Shown: positions 1-11,500 of the stretch, piece by piece
How positions within the stretch are numbered: the stretch's first letter is position 1
Layout: every line of letters starts with the position of its first letter
Origin: Talinum fruticosum
Lineage: Eukaryota; Streptophyta; Magnoliopsida; Caryophyllales; Talinaceae
Direction: 5' to 3'
NCBI GenBank assembly: GCA_021018815.1
Contig: JAITYX010000054.1
Coordinates: 2,728,001 to 2,792,000, forward strand
Length of the DNA stretch: 64,000 nt
Translations under genes and position numbers: made by a program
The notes under the pieces: generated by a model
The model's input: the letters and a program-made list of their open reading frames with translations, nothing else
Told to the model about the DNA's origin: nothing
The model's database searches: none

Positions 1-123
1 GGTGGTAGTAGTTTTACCCCGATAAGGAACATAACACAAGTTCAAATCTCCGAAAATGCACTTGTTGGGATGCTCACATCCCAAAGGGATTACAGCTGTT
101 GTCAAAAAAATAAATAAATAAAT
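1..123 (+). repeat. SINE 3' portion (tRNA-derived)
   Basis: The segment contains a Pol III B-box-like motif (GTTCAAATC, near 41-49), followed by a short body. It ends in an A-rich tail of repeated AAAT units near 105-122. A B box, a short body and a simple A-rich tail together are the hallmark of a plant SINE. The A box would lie upstream of the window edge, so the copy is cut by the window. The family name is not assigned. Confidence 0.5.
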
Positions 124-402
124 CGTGGAAGCCACACAAGCAGTTTGAGGTGATCTTTTTAATAAGCCTAGTTGGGGGATACCTTGTTGAGTTTGAAAAT
201 TTTGTACAGCAAGTAAAACTTTGTCTGGTTAGAAATTTTCAATTGTTGTGGACATTGGTTTCAATGGGTTATCTTACCAAGAACTGAAAAAGAAAATTGT
301 GCAAGTTCCTATTCATTAAAAAAAGTTAAACGAACATTTTTTTTTTCAAATGAGGGAGTTCACACCGAGATCCAAATGCACAGCCCAAGGGTAGCAACCT
401 TA

Positions 403-726
403 GAGCATTTGCAATGGGGTGCGGACGGATCCCATGATCCGCCCTCATATTGGCCCTTCCAAGCAATCCATCCATAATTCCAAACAATTAGCTTTTACCT
501 TTTAGTTAATTGATAGAGCCAATTGTCGGCTTCAGGAAATGTATTTGGCATAGAAAATAAAAATAACATACTAAAAACTAAATTAAATATGTTTAGTGAT
601 CCAAGTGGTAATCCAAGGGGTGTAAAGGTGATAAGTTAAGTTCCAAAAAATTGGAATGTGAGATGAGGTGGAAAGTGTAGGCCCCCAAATTTGATCCAAA
701 TTTTGGATCATGCATTACAAATGCTC
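403..726. mobile_element. MITE, ~324 bp, with terminal inverted repeats
   Basis: The left end GAGCATTTGCAATG (403-416) is matched by CATTACAAATGCTC (713-726) on the right, an inverted repeat with one mismatch. TA flanks both ends, compatible with a TA target duplication. If the flanks are read as TTA and TAA, a Tourist-like assignment would also fit. There is no coding capacity. This is a non-autonomous DNA transposon whose superfamily is not settled. Confidence 0.65.
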
Positions 727-1030
727 TAATCCTTTAATTATAGTGAGGTTGGCTCTGTTGTACTCTAGATTTAAAACCAACTGATTGCCTACTACTCCAC
801 AGAAGGTAGTACGAGAACAGTTTGGATACGGAAAATAGTAGTTTAGGAACTTGGAATTATTAGATGTATTCTGAAGATTTATAAGATGATGTTGTCATAA
901 ATGATGGGTGCTTCTAAACTTTTGAGACTTTCTCGTCATCCCTAGAGTAACTGATGAATTTAGTCTTTGTGGGCTGCTTTGTACAATCTTTGTAGGTGGA
1001 CATGTAAATGAACAATTTCCGTTGCAACTG

Positions 1031-1183
1031 AGGCCCTTCTCTTTTAGCTGTAAGACTGCTATAAGCATTAAGTTGTAAGGTTATAAGAAGTTGTAAGATA
1101 GTTATAAAGTTAGTTATAGTTATAAGATAAGAAGTTATAAGTAGCTATAAGGCTCTAAGTTAAAGCTGAAAAGAACAAGGCCT
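1031..1183. mobile_element. MITE of the AGGCCYTGTTC family, copy 1
   Basis: The left terminus starts AGGCCCTTCTCTTTTAGCT and the right terminus ends AGCTGAAAAGAACAAGGCCT, forming an imperfect inverted repeat. The interior is made of short TTATAAG/TTGTAAG-like motifs. A second copy of the same family lies at 3961-4138. No target duplication is convincing. There is no coding capacity. Confidence 0.6.
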
Positions 1184-3404
1184 AGATCACTAACCAACAA
1201 TTTTTACTTCGACAAAATTATTTATTATAGAAATATACAATGACAGAAATGAGATCCAGGAAACAGATTTTGGTTCTCTGCATTCTGATTCTAATGTTTT
1301 TGCCTGAGATCATATAAATGATTATCTCTTTTTTTTTTTTCGTATTTCTCTAATGAAATCTGTTTGTCAGAAACATCTCACAGATGTATGTGTGTGCGTA
1401 TATTCTGCATGTCGATATGTATGGGGGTGGGATCAGGTGCAAACCAGTCTTAGGATGCTTACTCCCTCATGGAGTAGACTGCAACTCCTGTTTCCTCAGT
1501 CCTGTACATTCATCTTTTTATTTGGCTAATATTAACCTGTCATGTGATTGTTCATTAAAGGAGCATTCGTGTATTGAACAAGGGTCAATCACAAACAGCT
1601 ATGTGGCTCCATCAAAATCAATCAGCGGCCAACACATGGCAAATTTAGTATACAGTTTACTACAAAAGGGCTGAGTTCCAAAATGCTTATTCATTTTAAA
1701 ATAAAATAGATCTTTCATTTCTTTTGGCGAATAATCACTTTTTGGAACAACACTTTTCAATTTATTAAGTTCAAAAGTACTGATTTGACACTTGTTTAGT
1801 TGTTTTTATCAAATATCAACCAACTGAAAGGCTTCATTTGGTATCCATTCCCCCCCAGGATGAGATCCCCCTGCCACTTTCTCCACCGCCTTGCATATTT
1901 CCGCTCAGACCATCCTCAGGTGGCTTACAGGTTGCCCAGGAAACTACAGCAGGGTTATCCCTTCACTGCCCAGCCCCACCAATTCCCCCTCCCAACTCTG
2001 AAACACTAAAACATCCTTATCCTTTCTCTCCCTTAAAGATTTTCATTGCCTCCATCTTGGCCACCACTTTGGCAACCGTCTCCAACTCCTTCACCCCTCC
2101 ATCCTTGACCATCCTCCCTGCTATCATTCTCCTAATCAGCTCCCTCTCTCCATCCTCCTCCCTTTGCAACTGCATGCTTATGCTGCTCTGACATTATTAC
2201 AAATGTCACTGTTAATCTGGTGTCAGATGGAAACGTTGCCGAGCTCACTCTAGAGTTCAGGATACTTCACCCCCTGCCTCACTGAGATCATGATGGCAAC
2301 GGCCTTGACAACTCTTTTCCATTACCTTTTGCATTCCTTTTCAAGTGAAAGCTACAATAGCCTGTGCATAGGCTGGATTTACAGGATGGTGGTGAGGGTG
2401 GAGGAGAGGGACCAGAGTAATTGCACAAGGTAAGGACATTTTAGTACAATACTTAAGAAAAATAGGGGCAAACTAGTCAGCTTGTTTTCCTTTAATTATG
2501 CACCCATTAGCCCTGAGATCTCCTTTATCAAATGAATGTGCACCCTAATGGGTAGTTGATACTTGAATGTACACTACAGTACACACACACAAAAAGACCA
2601 AATGCCATAGTTCTAGTGATGTACAGGATGTTTCTAGTGTACTTAAGTGTGATGGGGGAAGGTATCTTAGATCCTGCTTGTTGTAAGTAATTGTTATATC
2701 GAAGTTGTCACTCCTCAATGTTAATGGATAATGTCAAGGTTCAACCTTTGCTTCCAACTCTCAAGGGTTTTATATGTGTAGCCTCTGAAGGTGAGAAACA
2801 TTGTCATTGTTTTAGCCCTTATTTGCTGCTTCCTAGTTGGGGCTTATATATCAATGCTGAGACCATTTACTTCTCTTCTTTGAAAGTGAACTCCTTCCAT
2901 TATCATTTGTGTGCATGTTTGTGCCCGGGGAGGGGGTTTGTAGGGATTTTTGATGGAGAAAAAAGATTAAGATGTTTTGCTGATCATCTTCTGGCACTTT
3001 TATAGAGCATCTTTGCTGTTTTCCATGACATTCTTGGCTGTTGATGGTTCTTCTATTTGGTCCAAATTTTTATTTTGGACTTAGAATGTGATCCATGAAA
3101 GAAGCAGGGTTTTGTAAGGCTTTTTTATATCTTAATCACCACCCAGGCCCTATATTCTGTTGGCATGTGCTGGGTTGTGTTCTGGTACTGGCATGTCAAC
3201 TAGTGCCATGTAGGTTGACCACTCCTTATTGAGGTTTTCTGCTCCTGTAAAATTCCCTTTTGTTAATCCTTTCAATCTGACTGCAGCCAAACTCCAAACG
3301 AACCAAAAGAAGACATGACAAAATGGACCTACAAAGTTTCAGGTTTCCCTTGTTCCTTAAAAGTACTTTAGATATCCAAATGACATTTGCATCTGATTTT
3401 GCAG
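1184..3404. other. Probable long intron of the CBR1-type gene; no exon recognised
   Basis: I see no convincing coding exon here. A C/T-rich stretch (about 1840-2180) gives open frames on the plus strand, but they have no recognisable domain. The stretch precedes the acceptor at 3401-3404 of the first recognised CBR1 exon, so it is most simply part of an intron of more than 2 kb. Earlier CBR1 exons were looked for and not found, so they lie upstream of the window or are missing. Confidence 0.4.
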
Positions 3405-4709
3405 GAAGAATTGGACAGCATGGCCAAGAGCTACCCAGATTGCTTCAGTATTTATTATGTCCTCAATCAGGTCATTTGCTTTGAACTTTTCCTTAATTCT
3501 TTTGTCTTGTGTTTATATAGAAGAGGAGAGCACGAGTGAACCTTACTAATTTCTTAGAAGATGTTGGCAAAAATAGTCTTCTATGAGATGCATATTGTCA
3601 GGTTGTCCATGTTTTGGTGAGCTAGGAAAGTCCATGGTGGAAAATATTAGTGATTCACAGTGTCTAAAGCAAAATGCATAACTAAATTTTTCACCTTCTT
3701 TTTCCGTCAAGTGATAGGTAGCTAACAGTTTGTCCAATATCCACCAAAATCTACTGTGCATGGGGGTAAGGTTGAATACATCTAGTCCCTCCACCCACTA
3801 ATAGCACAGTGATTAGAAAACTCTCCAAGAGTACTGTTTTGGATACACATCATGATGCTCTCATTTTGTGACACATCTAACAGATTTGAAAGGTCTTTTC
3901 TTCTGCATGTTCTAAGCATGTATGGGCCTGGTCTTAAATAATTGGCCTCGATCAACACCTAGGCCCTGTTCCATTTAGATGTAAGGAGTTGTAAGGTTGA
4001 AGAGCTGTAAGGAAAACTGTAAGGAGTTGTAAGATGGTTGTAATGTTAGTTATAAAAAGTTGGAACAAGTTGTAAGAATCTGAAAGGAGTTATAAGAAGT
4101 TATAAGGTTGTAAGCTAAAGCTAAATGGAACAGGACCTGAGTCTGTTGACTTTCTGTGAACATTCTGTAGGAGTAGAAATGTAGCAGAGAAGAATAACTT
4201 TTATCCCCCCCAAACCCGCCCTTGAACTGAGAAATAAGAATAATAAATTTTCTTTTCTTTTCATTTTTTGAAAAATGACTGGATATATTCTGGTTTTTGC
4301 TTTGTTTGAGTTTCATTGCTGATGTTTTCAACCCAAAAAATTGATGTAACTATTGGCCTTCATTATATGAGAGCTTCTGAATTGAAGAACGTTATTTTTG
4401 GGGTTTTGACGGGCAACTCTGCAGCCACCAGAAGGATGGAAAGGTGGAGTTGGATTTGTAAGCAAGGAAATGATCCAAGAGCACTGTCCGCCACCAGCAG
4501 CAGACATTCAGGTAGAACATTTTACACTACTTGCTTTTTCTCTATGGAGTGCCTAAAATTGTTTCCAATAGTATCTCATTGTTATCTTAACGTTTTTGAT
4601 TGGGAAATATATGCAGATATTGAGATGTGGCCCACCTCCAATGAACAAGGCTATGGCTGCTCATCTTGAGGAACTCGGTTACACCCCTGACATGCAGTTC
4701 CAATTCTGA
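3405..4709 (+). CDS. CBR1: NADH-cytochrome b5 reductase (CBR1 type), last three exons
   Basis: This flavoenzyme passes electrons from NADH to cytochrome b5, supporting endoplasmic-reticulum fatty-acid desaturation and related reactions. Three exons read cleanly in frame: 3405-3470 ([12 protein letters not shown]...YYVLNQ), 4425-4511 ([18 protein letters not shown]...) and 4617-4709 ([20 protein letters not shown]...QFQF, then TGA). Each follows a TGCAG acceptor, and the first two end at GT donors. They supply the C-terminal part of the NAD-binding domain: the [10 protein letters not shown] segment, the CGPPPM pyridine-nucleotide motif and the usual QFQF-like end. About 82 of roughly 280 family residues are present. 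The FAD domain and first part of the NAD domain are not in the window. No lesion is seen, so this is the best candidate for an intact host gene here. A MITE lies in its intron (3961-4138). Confidence 0.9.
3961..4138. mobile_element. MITE of the AGGCCYTGTTC family, copy 2, in a CBR1 intron
   Basis: The ends AGGCCCTGTTCCATTTAG and CTAAATGGAACAGGACCT form an inverted repeat with one mismatch. The interior repeats TTGTAAGG/TTATAAG-like motifs, as in the copy at 1031-1183. It lies between the CBR1 exons ending at 3470 and starting at 4425. It is non-coding, and no clear target duplication was found. Confidence 0.7.
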
Positions 4710-5471
4710 TCCTTATTTGATAATGCTGTGCTGCTTAATTCAAACCACGATATTGGATTATTATACAATTATCTTACGTGGATGCAGATGTAATTTCAGC
4801 AAGTAATTATTTTGATGCTCGAAAATCTCTTCATGCCAGGGTAGGAGGATTAAACCAAGTATTAGTTGTGTCTATAAATACCCCCATTTTGCTAATGGCG
4901 CGTATTACTGCGGATGAACACATGTTGGTGACAACATGAAATGTGTTTTGAAGTTTTTATGTTTGCATAGATCGTATCTTTTTAAAATCAATGTCTGATG
5001 GTCGATATGATATTGATATTAAAATATATGGAGTATTATTTACCTTTTTTATGTCAGATGGTAATGGACACAAAGCAGTCCAAAAAGATAACTTACACTT
5101 AGTGTACCTACTATCTATGTGGTGAGAATTGACCCGGTGATCGACCCGTTTAGTAAAGTGGATTAATGGTTCGACCGGTCGAACCGTTTAACTTGGATTA
5201 AATCGGTAGATCCAGTGGATGATTGAATTGGTTTAAACCGATCAAATTCAGTATAAATTTGGATAAAAACAAAATCAATTTAACCCATATTTATTTAAAA
5301 GCAGTTATGGGCCTTACCTAAATAGCCCAACTAAAACATAATATAGCTTTAACCCTTGCAAAAACAAAAAAAAGCTTTTTGTTTCTTAACAGCAAAAGCC
5401 TAATTGCTTTTAAAACAAACCCCCCCACCCCAACCTAGCCCCCAAAATTGATACAAAATTATATAATATAT
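4710..5471. other. 3' flank of CBR1 and non-coding spacer with a perfect palindrome
   Basis: The 3' untranslated region of the reductase gene should begin here. No further gene is recognised. At 5168-5185 lies an exact 18-bp palindrome (GGTTCGACCGGTCGAACC) in a stretch rich in GGTT/AACC motifs, a texture seen in dispersed plant repeats. I cannot assign it to a family. Confidence 0.5.
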
Positions 5472-5499
5472 CCGTATGTATATTTTAATATACATACGG
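5472..5499. repeat. Perfect hairpin upstream of the Ulp1-like gene
   Basis: Arms of 13 bp (CCGTATGTATATT and its reverse complement) flank a 2-base centre. The hairpin follows an A/T-rich TATATAATATA stretch and precedes a C/T-rich leader-like segment. It could mark the outer promoter or terminal region of the MULE, but no matching inverted repeat was found at the other end. Confidence 0.6.
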
Positions 5500-5877
5500 A
5501 CGGCACGTGACCTTCAATTACTAAAACACTTCGGCTTCTCCCGCGTGCTCTCGGCTTTCTCTCTCCTCTCATTTCACTTTCTTCTTCGATCGAAAACGCT
5601 TCTCCTTGCTCGCTCGAGGTTTCTTCTTCAATTGTGCCCTAATTTCTTCTACACTTCGTCTCTTGAGGTTTTGCGCGCTCATTCCAGCTCGATTTCTTGT
5701 TTATCTCTTTCGTAAGTTCCAATTTCTTTGTATTTGGAGATGATTTTTCGGTTTTCGAAGGTTTAGTTTCGTTCATCGTTTCGAGCTCAAATTTGCGGTT
5801 GTTTTTCATCTCTAATTTGTAGCTTGCTTGGATAAGATGGATGTACCGGGCCTTCTTCTCAAAATGCTTGAAATGAG
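5500..5877 (+). promoter_or_regulatory. C/T-rich leader and short first exon upstream of the Ulp1-like gene
   Basis: A pyrimidine-rich stretch typical of plant 5' leaders runs from about 5530 to 5720. An ATG at 5837 opens a 41-nt frame (MDVPGLLLKMLEMR) ending at a good donor, AG/GTAAGA, at 5877/5878. The next conserved exon starts near 8515, so the intervening ~2.6 kb would be an intron. The join is an inference; I cannot confirm the frame across it. Confidence 0.35.
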
Positions 5878-6718
5878 GTAAGAGATTTTTGAATTTTTAT
5901 AGTTGTTCGATTTCACTTTCATTGTTCTCTGTTTTCAATTTTATATTCTAGGGTTTACAACTAGTGAAAATGTTAGTAATTGAGTCTATGAAATTACCTG
6001 TTGTGATTCTAGGGTTCTAATTTGTTTGATTTTCATTTTTATTATTCTATTGTGGAATTTCCTGTTGTGATTTCATTTTTATTAAATTCAACTATTTGAT
6101 GTCATTTGAGGTCTAATTTGTGGAATTTCTCGAGGAGTATCTAATCGTTGCTACAAGTACTCCTACTCGTGGCATGAAACTCCTTGCATACATGTTCTAA
6201 GCATGAGAGAATTCCATCCCTAGAGATTCTAGGTCGGGGAGGGTTTTTTGTTTCTTTTTTGTTGTGGAAGTTATGAGGCAAGAAACTTGTTGCTCGGGCA
6301 CATAGTAAACACACGAGCACGATACAGTATGCCAAGTTTAACATCTTAAAGCTACTCCGGCCATCCTATAATCACGCCTAGTTTCATAGATGAGATTTTA
6401 AAACAATTGTCATCATAGGAGTTTCGACATTCTAGTTTTGCAATCCCAATAGATGGCCATTGCATTACCGCAGTTCCATCCAACATAACACATCCGTGAA
6501 AGTTACAAAAGATGCAAGGACTCATTTAATCTGGATCGTTTTTCTTGGAAACTAGGAGTCTCTTAAGGCCTTGCGGGTATTAGATTTGAAACTCTTTTAA
6601 CATAGAAGTCTACGAAGAAAAGCTCTAAAATAAGGTACAAAAGGTCTAACTTCTCAACAATTCATTACCTATTCAATTATGTAAATAAACAGGAAAGCCA
6701 CAAACATCAATTAAGTTG

Positions 6719-6756
6719 TGCAGGGTACCTTTTGTCATTTGCGGGGTACCTATTAG
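6719..6756 (+). repeat. ~20-bp minisatellite, two units (intron)
   Basis: Two adjacent units of the form TGCRGGGTACCTWTT lie in the probable first intron of the Ulp1-like gene. The second unit and its continuation (CGGGGTACCTATTAGTTTAT) recur almost unchanged at 8396-8415. Confidence 0.6.
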
Positions 6757-7509
6757 TTTATTGAAATCGAGTTGGCTTTCTTCATCACCCTCGTTCTCTG
6801 CTGGTGGAGATTTTAGTGTGTCCTGTAAATGTCAACATAACACACAATTATAATCTCTTTCGTTCAATGTCCAAATTACGAATGAAGCTCTTGCCGATTA
6901 TTTCAATCTTCAATCGCTCGATGAGATACTTCGATCGAAATGAAGTGTTCGAGAACCAGTCTACCAGCTGAAATGATTGTGTGACCGAATTCCGAATGAT
7001 GTATAGCACTTGAATTATTAATTACCCGAATTTCTATGAGGACCCGAGAGAAACCGTAAGCAAATGCAATGTCACCAAGTGCTCGAACATCCCGAATTTT
7101 TTTCAGCGAGTGATACATCTATGCCTACCTCCACTCCTGTTAATGTTGTCCTCCCTCCATTCCCTGCAGTTCATTCATCTGTCTTCTATTACTTTTGCTT
7201 TCTCAATTACTTGTATGCCTTTATTAAAGACTCGAAACTAGACCCAAATCAAACAACAACGATCGCAGTGTGGATCCTGTTGAGGTCGTATTTGCGGGGT
7301 CTAGGAGATTTGGATAGAGGTAATCTTATCCTTGTAAAAATCTCTACAAGCAAGCACGACCGATTAGAACAGACTCGAAATAAACACAATTATACTTTGA
7401 CTCGAAACGGTTTAATCCTCGATTTATTGGGCGGATCGATAGCAAACTCGGATTGAAATATTGAACCCGGTGCCCGATCTTAACGACCAATTTGCCAAGT
7501 CTAAGTTGT

Positions 7510-7533
7510 CCCCCACCCCCACCCCCACCCCAC
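7510..7533 (-). repeat. C-run with G-quadruplex potential on the minus strand
   Basis: Four consecutive C-runs (CCCCC-A-CCCCC-A-CCCCC-A-CCCC) give four G-runs separated by single T residues on the minus strand, the classical quadruplex pattern. It lies in the probable first intron of the Ulp1-like gene, next to an A-rich run. Confidence 0.55.
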
Positions 7534-7804
7534 CAAAAAAAAAAAGAAAGAAAAGAAAAGACAAGGTTGATGTGAAAAGAAAATAGGTTCAATATACAAG
7601 AGCATGAATTACCCGAGATGATCATTGAAAGAGCAAGCCCTATGCCGATTGAGGCATACCCAAAAGACATAATAGCGAGCAACGAGTTGACAACCGGGTT
7701 AACTTGTGGAAGTTGGGGATTTGAGACAAAAATATTTCAAAACTTTATTTTATGAAAGCGGACGTTAGAGGCCGAAACGAAGGTCTTACACCATGCTTAT
7801 GGAT

Positions 7805-7868
7805 GCTTTGTGATAGTGTAGCCAATTACCATGCCACTTAGGTTGGCATACTGCACTATCTCACAAGC
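7805..7868. repeat. Imperfect stem-loop
   Basis: GCTTTGTGATAGTGTAG pairs with CTGCACTATCTCACAAGC with few mismatches, and an inner ATGCC/GGCAT stem closes the loop. It could be a small foldback MITE or an expressed hairpin. Nothing in the sequence tells these apart. Confidence 0.45.
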
Positions 7869-8330
7869 AATGCGGTTCAATCCGCCTACATAATCAGTCA
7901 TCTTGGGTTAGCTAAGGCACAAAAGTATAAAGATGATAATTTTCTCAAGGGGTTCGATTTACGTCATTTATGGCTATGCCATTCAAGTCCAAGTAATATT
8001 TATATTTGCCATGCTTTGGATGAGGATGGGTACCCAATAGAGTCAATATCAGAATGAGATAGATACCTATTCATAGTTACCAAGATCACTTCAAGTATAT
8101 ATGGTTACTTATTGAGTCATGCAAACTTTGCGAGTCTTTTTCTAGTCGATTTGTTTGAATGATGGTTGGAATCGGACCATTTTATATATTAAATCAAGTG
8201 AAAATTTTGAGTCCGAGTCCAATAACGGTATCTATGAATAAGTTTTGAGTCCGAGTCCAATAACCCAACTTTAATTCTCTATCCCTTTTGTCCTGTCTGT
8301 ACTCGCTGCAATCGGTAAGATGTAGTAGTG

Positions 8331-8410
8331 TGCAGGGGACCTTTTGTCCTGTACGAGGTACCTTTTCTGTTTTTCGGAGTATCTTTCCTCATTTGCGGGG
8401 TACCTATTAG
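8331..8410 (+). repeat. ~20-bp minisatellite, four units (intron)
   Basis: Four consecutive 20-base blocks share a core resembling GGGGTACCTTTT: GGGGACCTTTTG, GAGGTACCTTTTC, GGAGTATCTTTCC and GGGGTACCTATT. They lie just upstream of the first well conserved Ulp1-like exon (8515), in probable intron sequence. Confidence 0.7.
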
Positions 8411-8514
8411 TTTATTGAAATTGAGTCTTTAATTCTCTATTTTTCAGGGTTATATATTTTTTGTTATCCTATTAGCTTATTAAAGGTTGTTGTTTTCTTT
8501 CTTATGATAATAGC

Positions 8515-11500
8515 ATGAGGAAAAAGCGAATCAAGACTTTTGCACATAAGAATTATAAAAGAACTCGTTCGAAGTTTCACCGCAAGAAACTAATAATCCT
8601 GGTACGTTTAATTGCTATTTAATTTACTCTTTTAAATACTTTTTTTAATTAAGATTGTAATCAATCTTTATTGGTTGTTTAGGTGATAAAGATGTTTCGG
8701 TATGGAACATGATCCCATCAAACTCAAGAGAAGAATGTCTCCTTCTTCTTTAGTTAGCTTTCTTTCAAATGTATCGGTGGAACGAAGAGAGATATTATTG
8801 AGCTGGATTTTGGTTCTTTATTTAGTTTGAAAATTGATGCAATTCCGTCAAGGCTATCTAGATGGCTTGTTGAAAACTTCGACACTTGTAGACGATCATT
8901 GAAGTTGGAAAATGATGAATTGATCATTAGAGAAGAAGATGTGTATTTGACATTAGGCTTTCAAAGGGGACCTAAAGACGTTGAAGAGGCAAAAAGAATG
9001 AACCAACTTTTTATAAGGAATATGTTAATCAGTGGAAGAGTCAATGGGATGGGAAATTTCCATCGACATATCAACTTGTTGAAAAATTGAAACATCAAAA
9101 GCAAGGGGTGATGATTTTAAGAGGAACTTTGTTGTTTATGTGGTTACCTGCATTATTAAGGGACATCAAAGTCTAAAGGTTAATCATCTTGTGCTGAAAA
9201 GTGTTTTCCATTTACAAGAGGTGAAGAACCTGAATTGGTGTAAATATACATTGGATAGTTTGGTTAAGTGTACGGACACATGGAAGCTGAAACCAAATGG
9301 GATATTTAGAGGTTCAATTCTATTCTTGATGGTAAATACTCTAATTCATATAAATTTTTAGAGTACAATGTGTTTTTTATTGTAGAAATTCATATAAGTT
9401 CTAATGATCTGTTTTCTTCTTTATCTTAAATTATAGCTTTGCTATGTGGATCGTGTCTTTTTCAAAACAAGAGTGATTGGAAGGAGATTTCCTATTTTAT
9501 CAAATTGGACTGGGAAAGATCTTTTGGACGAGAATGAATTATGAAATTAAATCTGTTGGGTGCTTTGGAAAAGGGGTTGTAGATGATAGAATTGGGGTAC
9601 CGGATTCAAGAGAATGTGACATTCAAGATGAAGTTGATGAAGAGGTCGGGTCGAAAAAGGTATTGACAATGTATACTCTTTTATGTTATCTTTTTGTCTT
9701 TTTCGAGTGTACCTTTTGTTATGTGCGAGGCTACCTTTTCTATTCTGCAGGGTCTTTTTTTTTTTTTTTTTTTTTTTGTAGGCATGCATTCATAAAGTTT
9801 CTACGTCCGTGAAGAACTTTTCGAATGCTTTGGTGGATGTTGTTCGGTCGGTTGGTGAGGCGCGTAGGATGTTTCCAGTGAGTTCCGCCATGTCCAAAGT
9901 TGAAGGTACTTTGGTGGATGTATTAATTCGGTGCTCAAAATTGGAAGTTTTTAAGGACGTAGTTGGTCCATCTCGCGCAATGCGAAAATCTTCATGGTGG
10001 TGAACGTGAAAATCCCGATAGAGGAAAACAGGCACCTCCCTTAAGTCAAGATGACAACTTGTTTGCGAGATGATCAAGGATTTTGGGAGGCTTGCATTGA
10101 ATTGGCCAAGACTTATGATCGAACTTTTGGGCCGGGCAACGTTACACCTCCAAGCTTTGATTTAGGATTTGATTTCACCTCAACTCAGCCACCGCCTAAT
10201 CAACCAAGTCATGCGGATGTGGAAGGTCATAATCAACCAAGTCCTGGGGTTGCTAAAGGTCATAATCAACGAAGTGATGGTGATGAAGGAGATCCTCGAA
10301 GCGGATCGAGTACTCATGTACAACGCAGCCCCAGTTGAGCCAAGATATCGGAAGTGTTCAACCACCAAGGAAGAAATTACGAGGGCTTTATTTGAGGTCA
10401 CCATACTTCCAAAGGCACATTGATGCCTTGAAGTCTTTGACCGCGAAAGAGAAGCGCATTTCGATTGGGGTTTTCTTCCAAATGATGAAATTCATCTTGA
10501 GAGGTAATCTTGTAAGAAGTTTTTATTCTCATAAATTTATTAGATGTTAATTTTTATTTTCAGTGAAATATTATTTGAGGTCACCATACATCCAATTTTT
10601 TTTTTTCCAGTGAAATATTATTTGCCGATGTACATTTCAAGGTTCCTAGATCGGTGATTAGAACTCGGGGTGTGCGGATCATTTGGATCCTAATGTGATT
10701 GATTTATTCTCGTATTTACTAAATCATTCGGAGAAATTGAAGGATCCTCAATCACCTGTCAAGGTTCTTTTTTGGGTGTACTCCATATGTAAGTAAATTG
10801 TTGTTTTTAAGATACTTTAGTTTGTGCTTGTTCTTTGTAGTCTATGTTTCAATTAATTTAAATGTTATGACGTAGATGGAGCTTAAAGGTGGGGGTGACG
10901 ATAGTGGTTACGATAGTGAATATTCCATGGAGAAGTTTAAATCTTTTGAAAAAGTTATAGATGATGCGATTCAAATCACTTCCTGGCTTGACATTCTAAA
11001 GTCAAATCTGGTAAGATCTTTTTGTATTTGCATTTCGGTTGCTTGACTTGACGTTGCTTTCATATGATGTTTAAAGTTGTGTTGATTATGTGTAGATATT
11101 CTTTCCTATATTCCATGATAGGCGTTACTTTGTTGTGTGCTTCAATTTGTTGAGAAAGAAGGTGGAGATTATAGATAATGTTTCTTAGAAAAGTGAGAAA
11201 AGTCCTGGTGATTATACCATTGTTTACCTCTTGGTAATCTTCTATCTTAATTTTATCGTTTTTTTTTCTTTTGAATTAGAACCATGTTATGACATTACGG
11301 TTAAAGATTATCTAAACCATAGTTAAAGATTATCCGAACCATAGTTAATTTTATCGTTTTTTTGCCGGTGTCGTTGCTTTTCAGAATACTATCATCGTTG
11401 CATAAATAAAATCCCAAGATCAACAAGGGGTAAAGTTGTTTCTTTGGCTAGTTTCCAACTTGAACATTTGAAATTGCCATGGACAACTATTGCTTCAGAC

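Noticed and set aside
1838..2191. 117-codon frame in a C/T-rich stretch
   Set aside because: Composition-driven; no domain, and it lies within the presumed CBR1 intron.
2845..2890. Weak resemblance to the CBR1 segment ending LLK
   Set aside because: Only scattered residues agree; likely coincidence.
3283..3335. Possible upstream CBR1 exon (CAAACTCCAAACGAACC...)
   Set aside because: The translation does not match the segment expected before EELDSMAK, and no matching splice donor frame was found.
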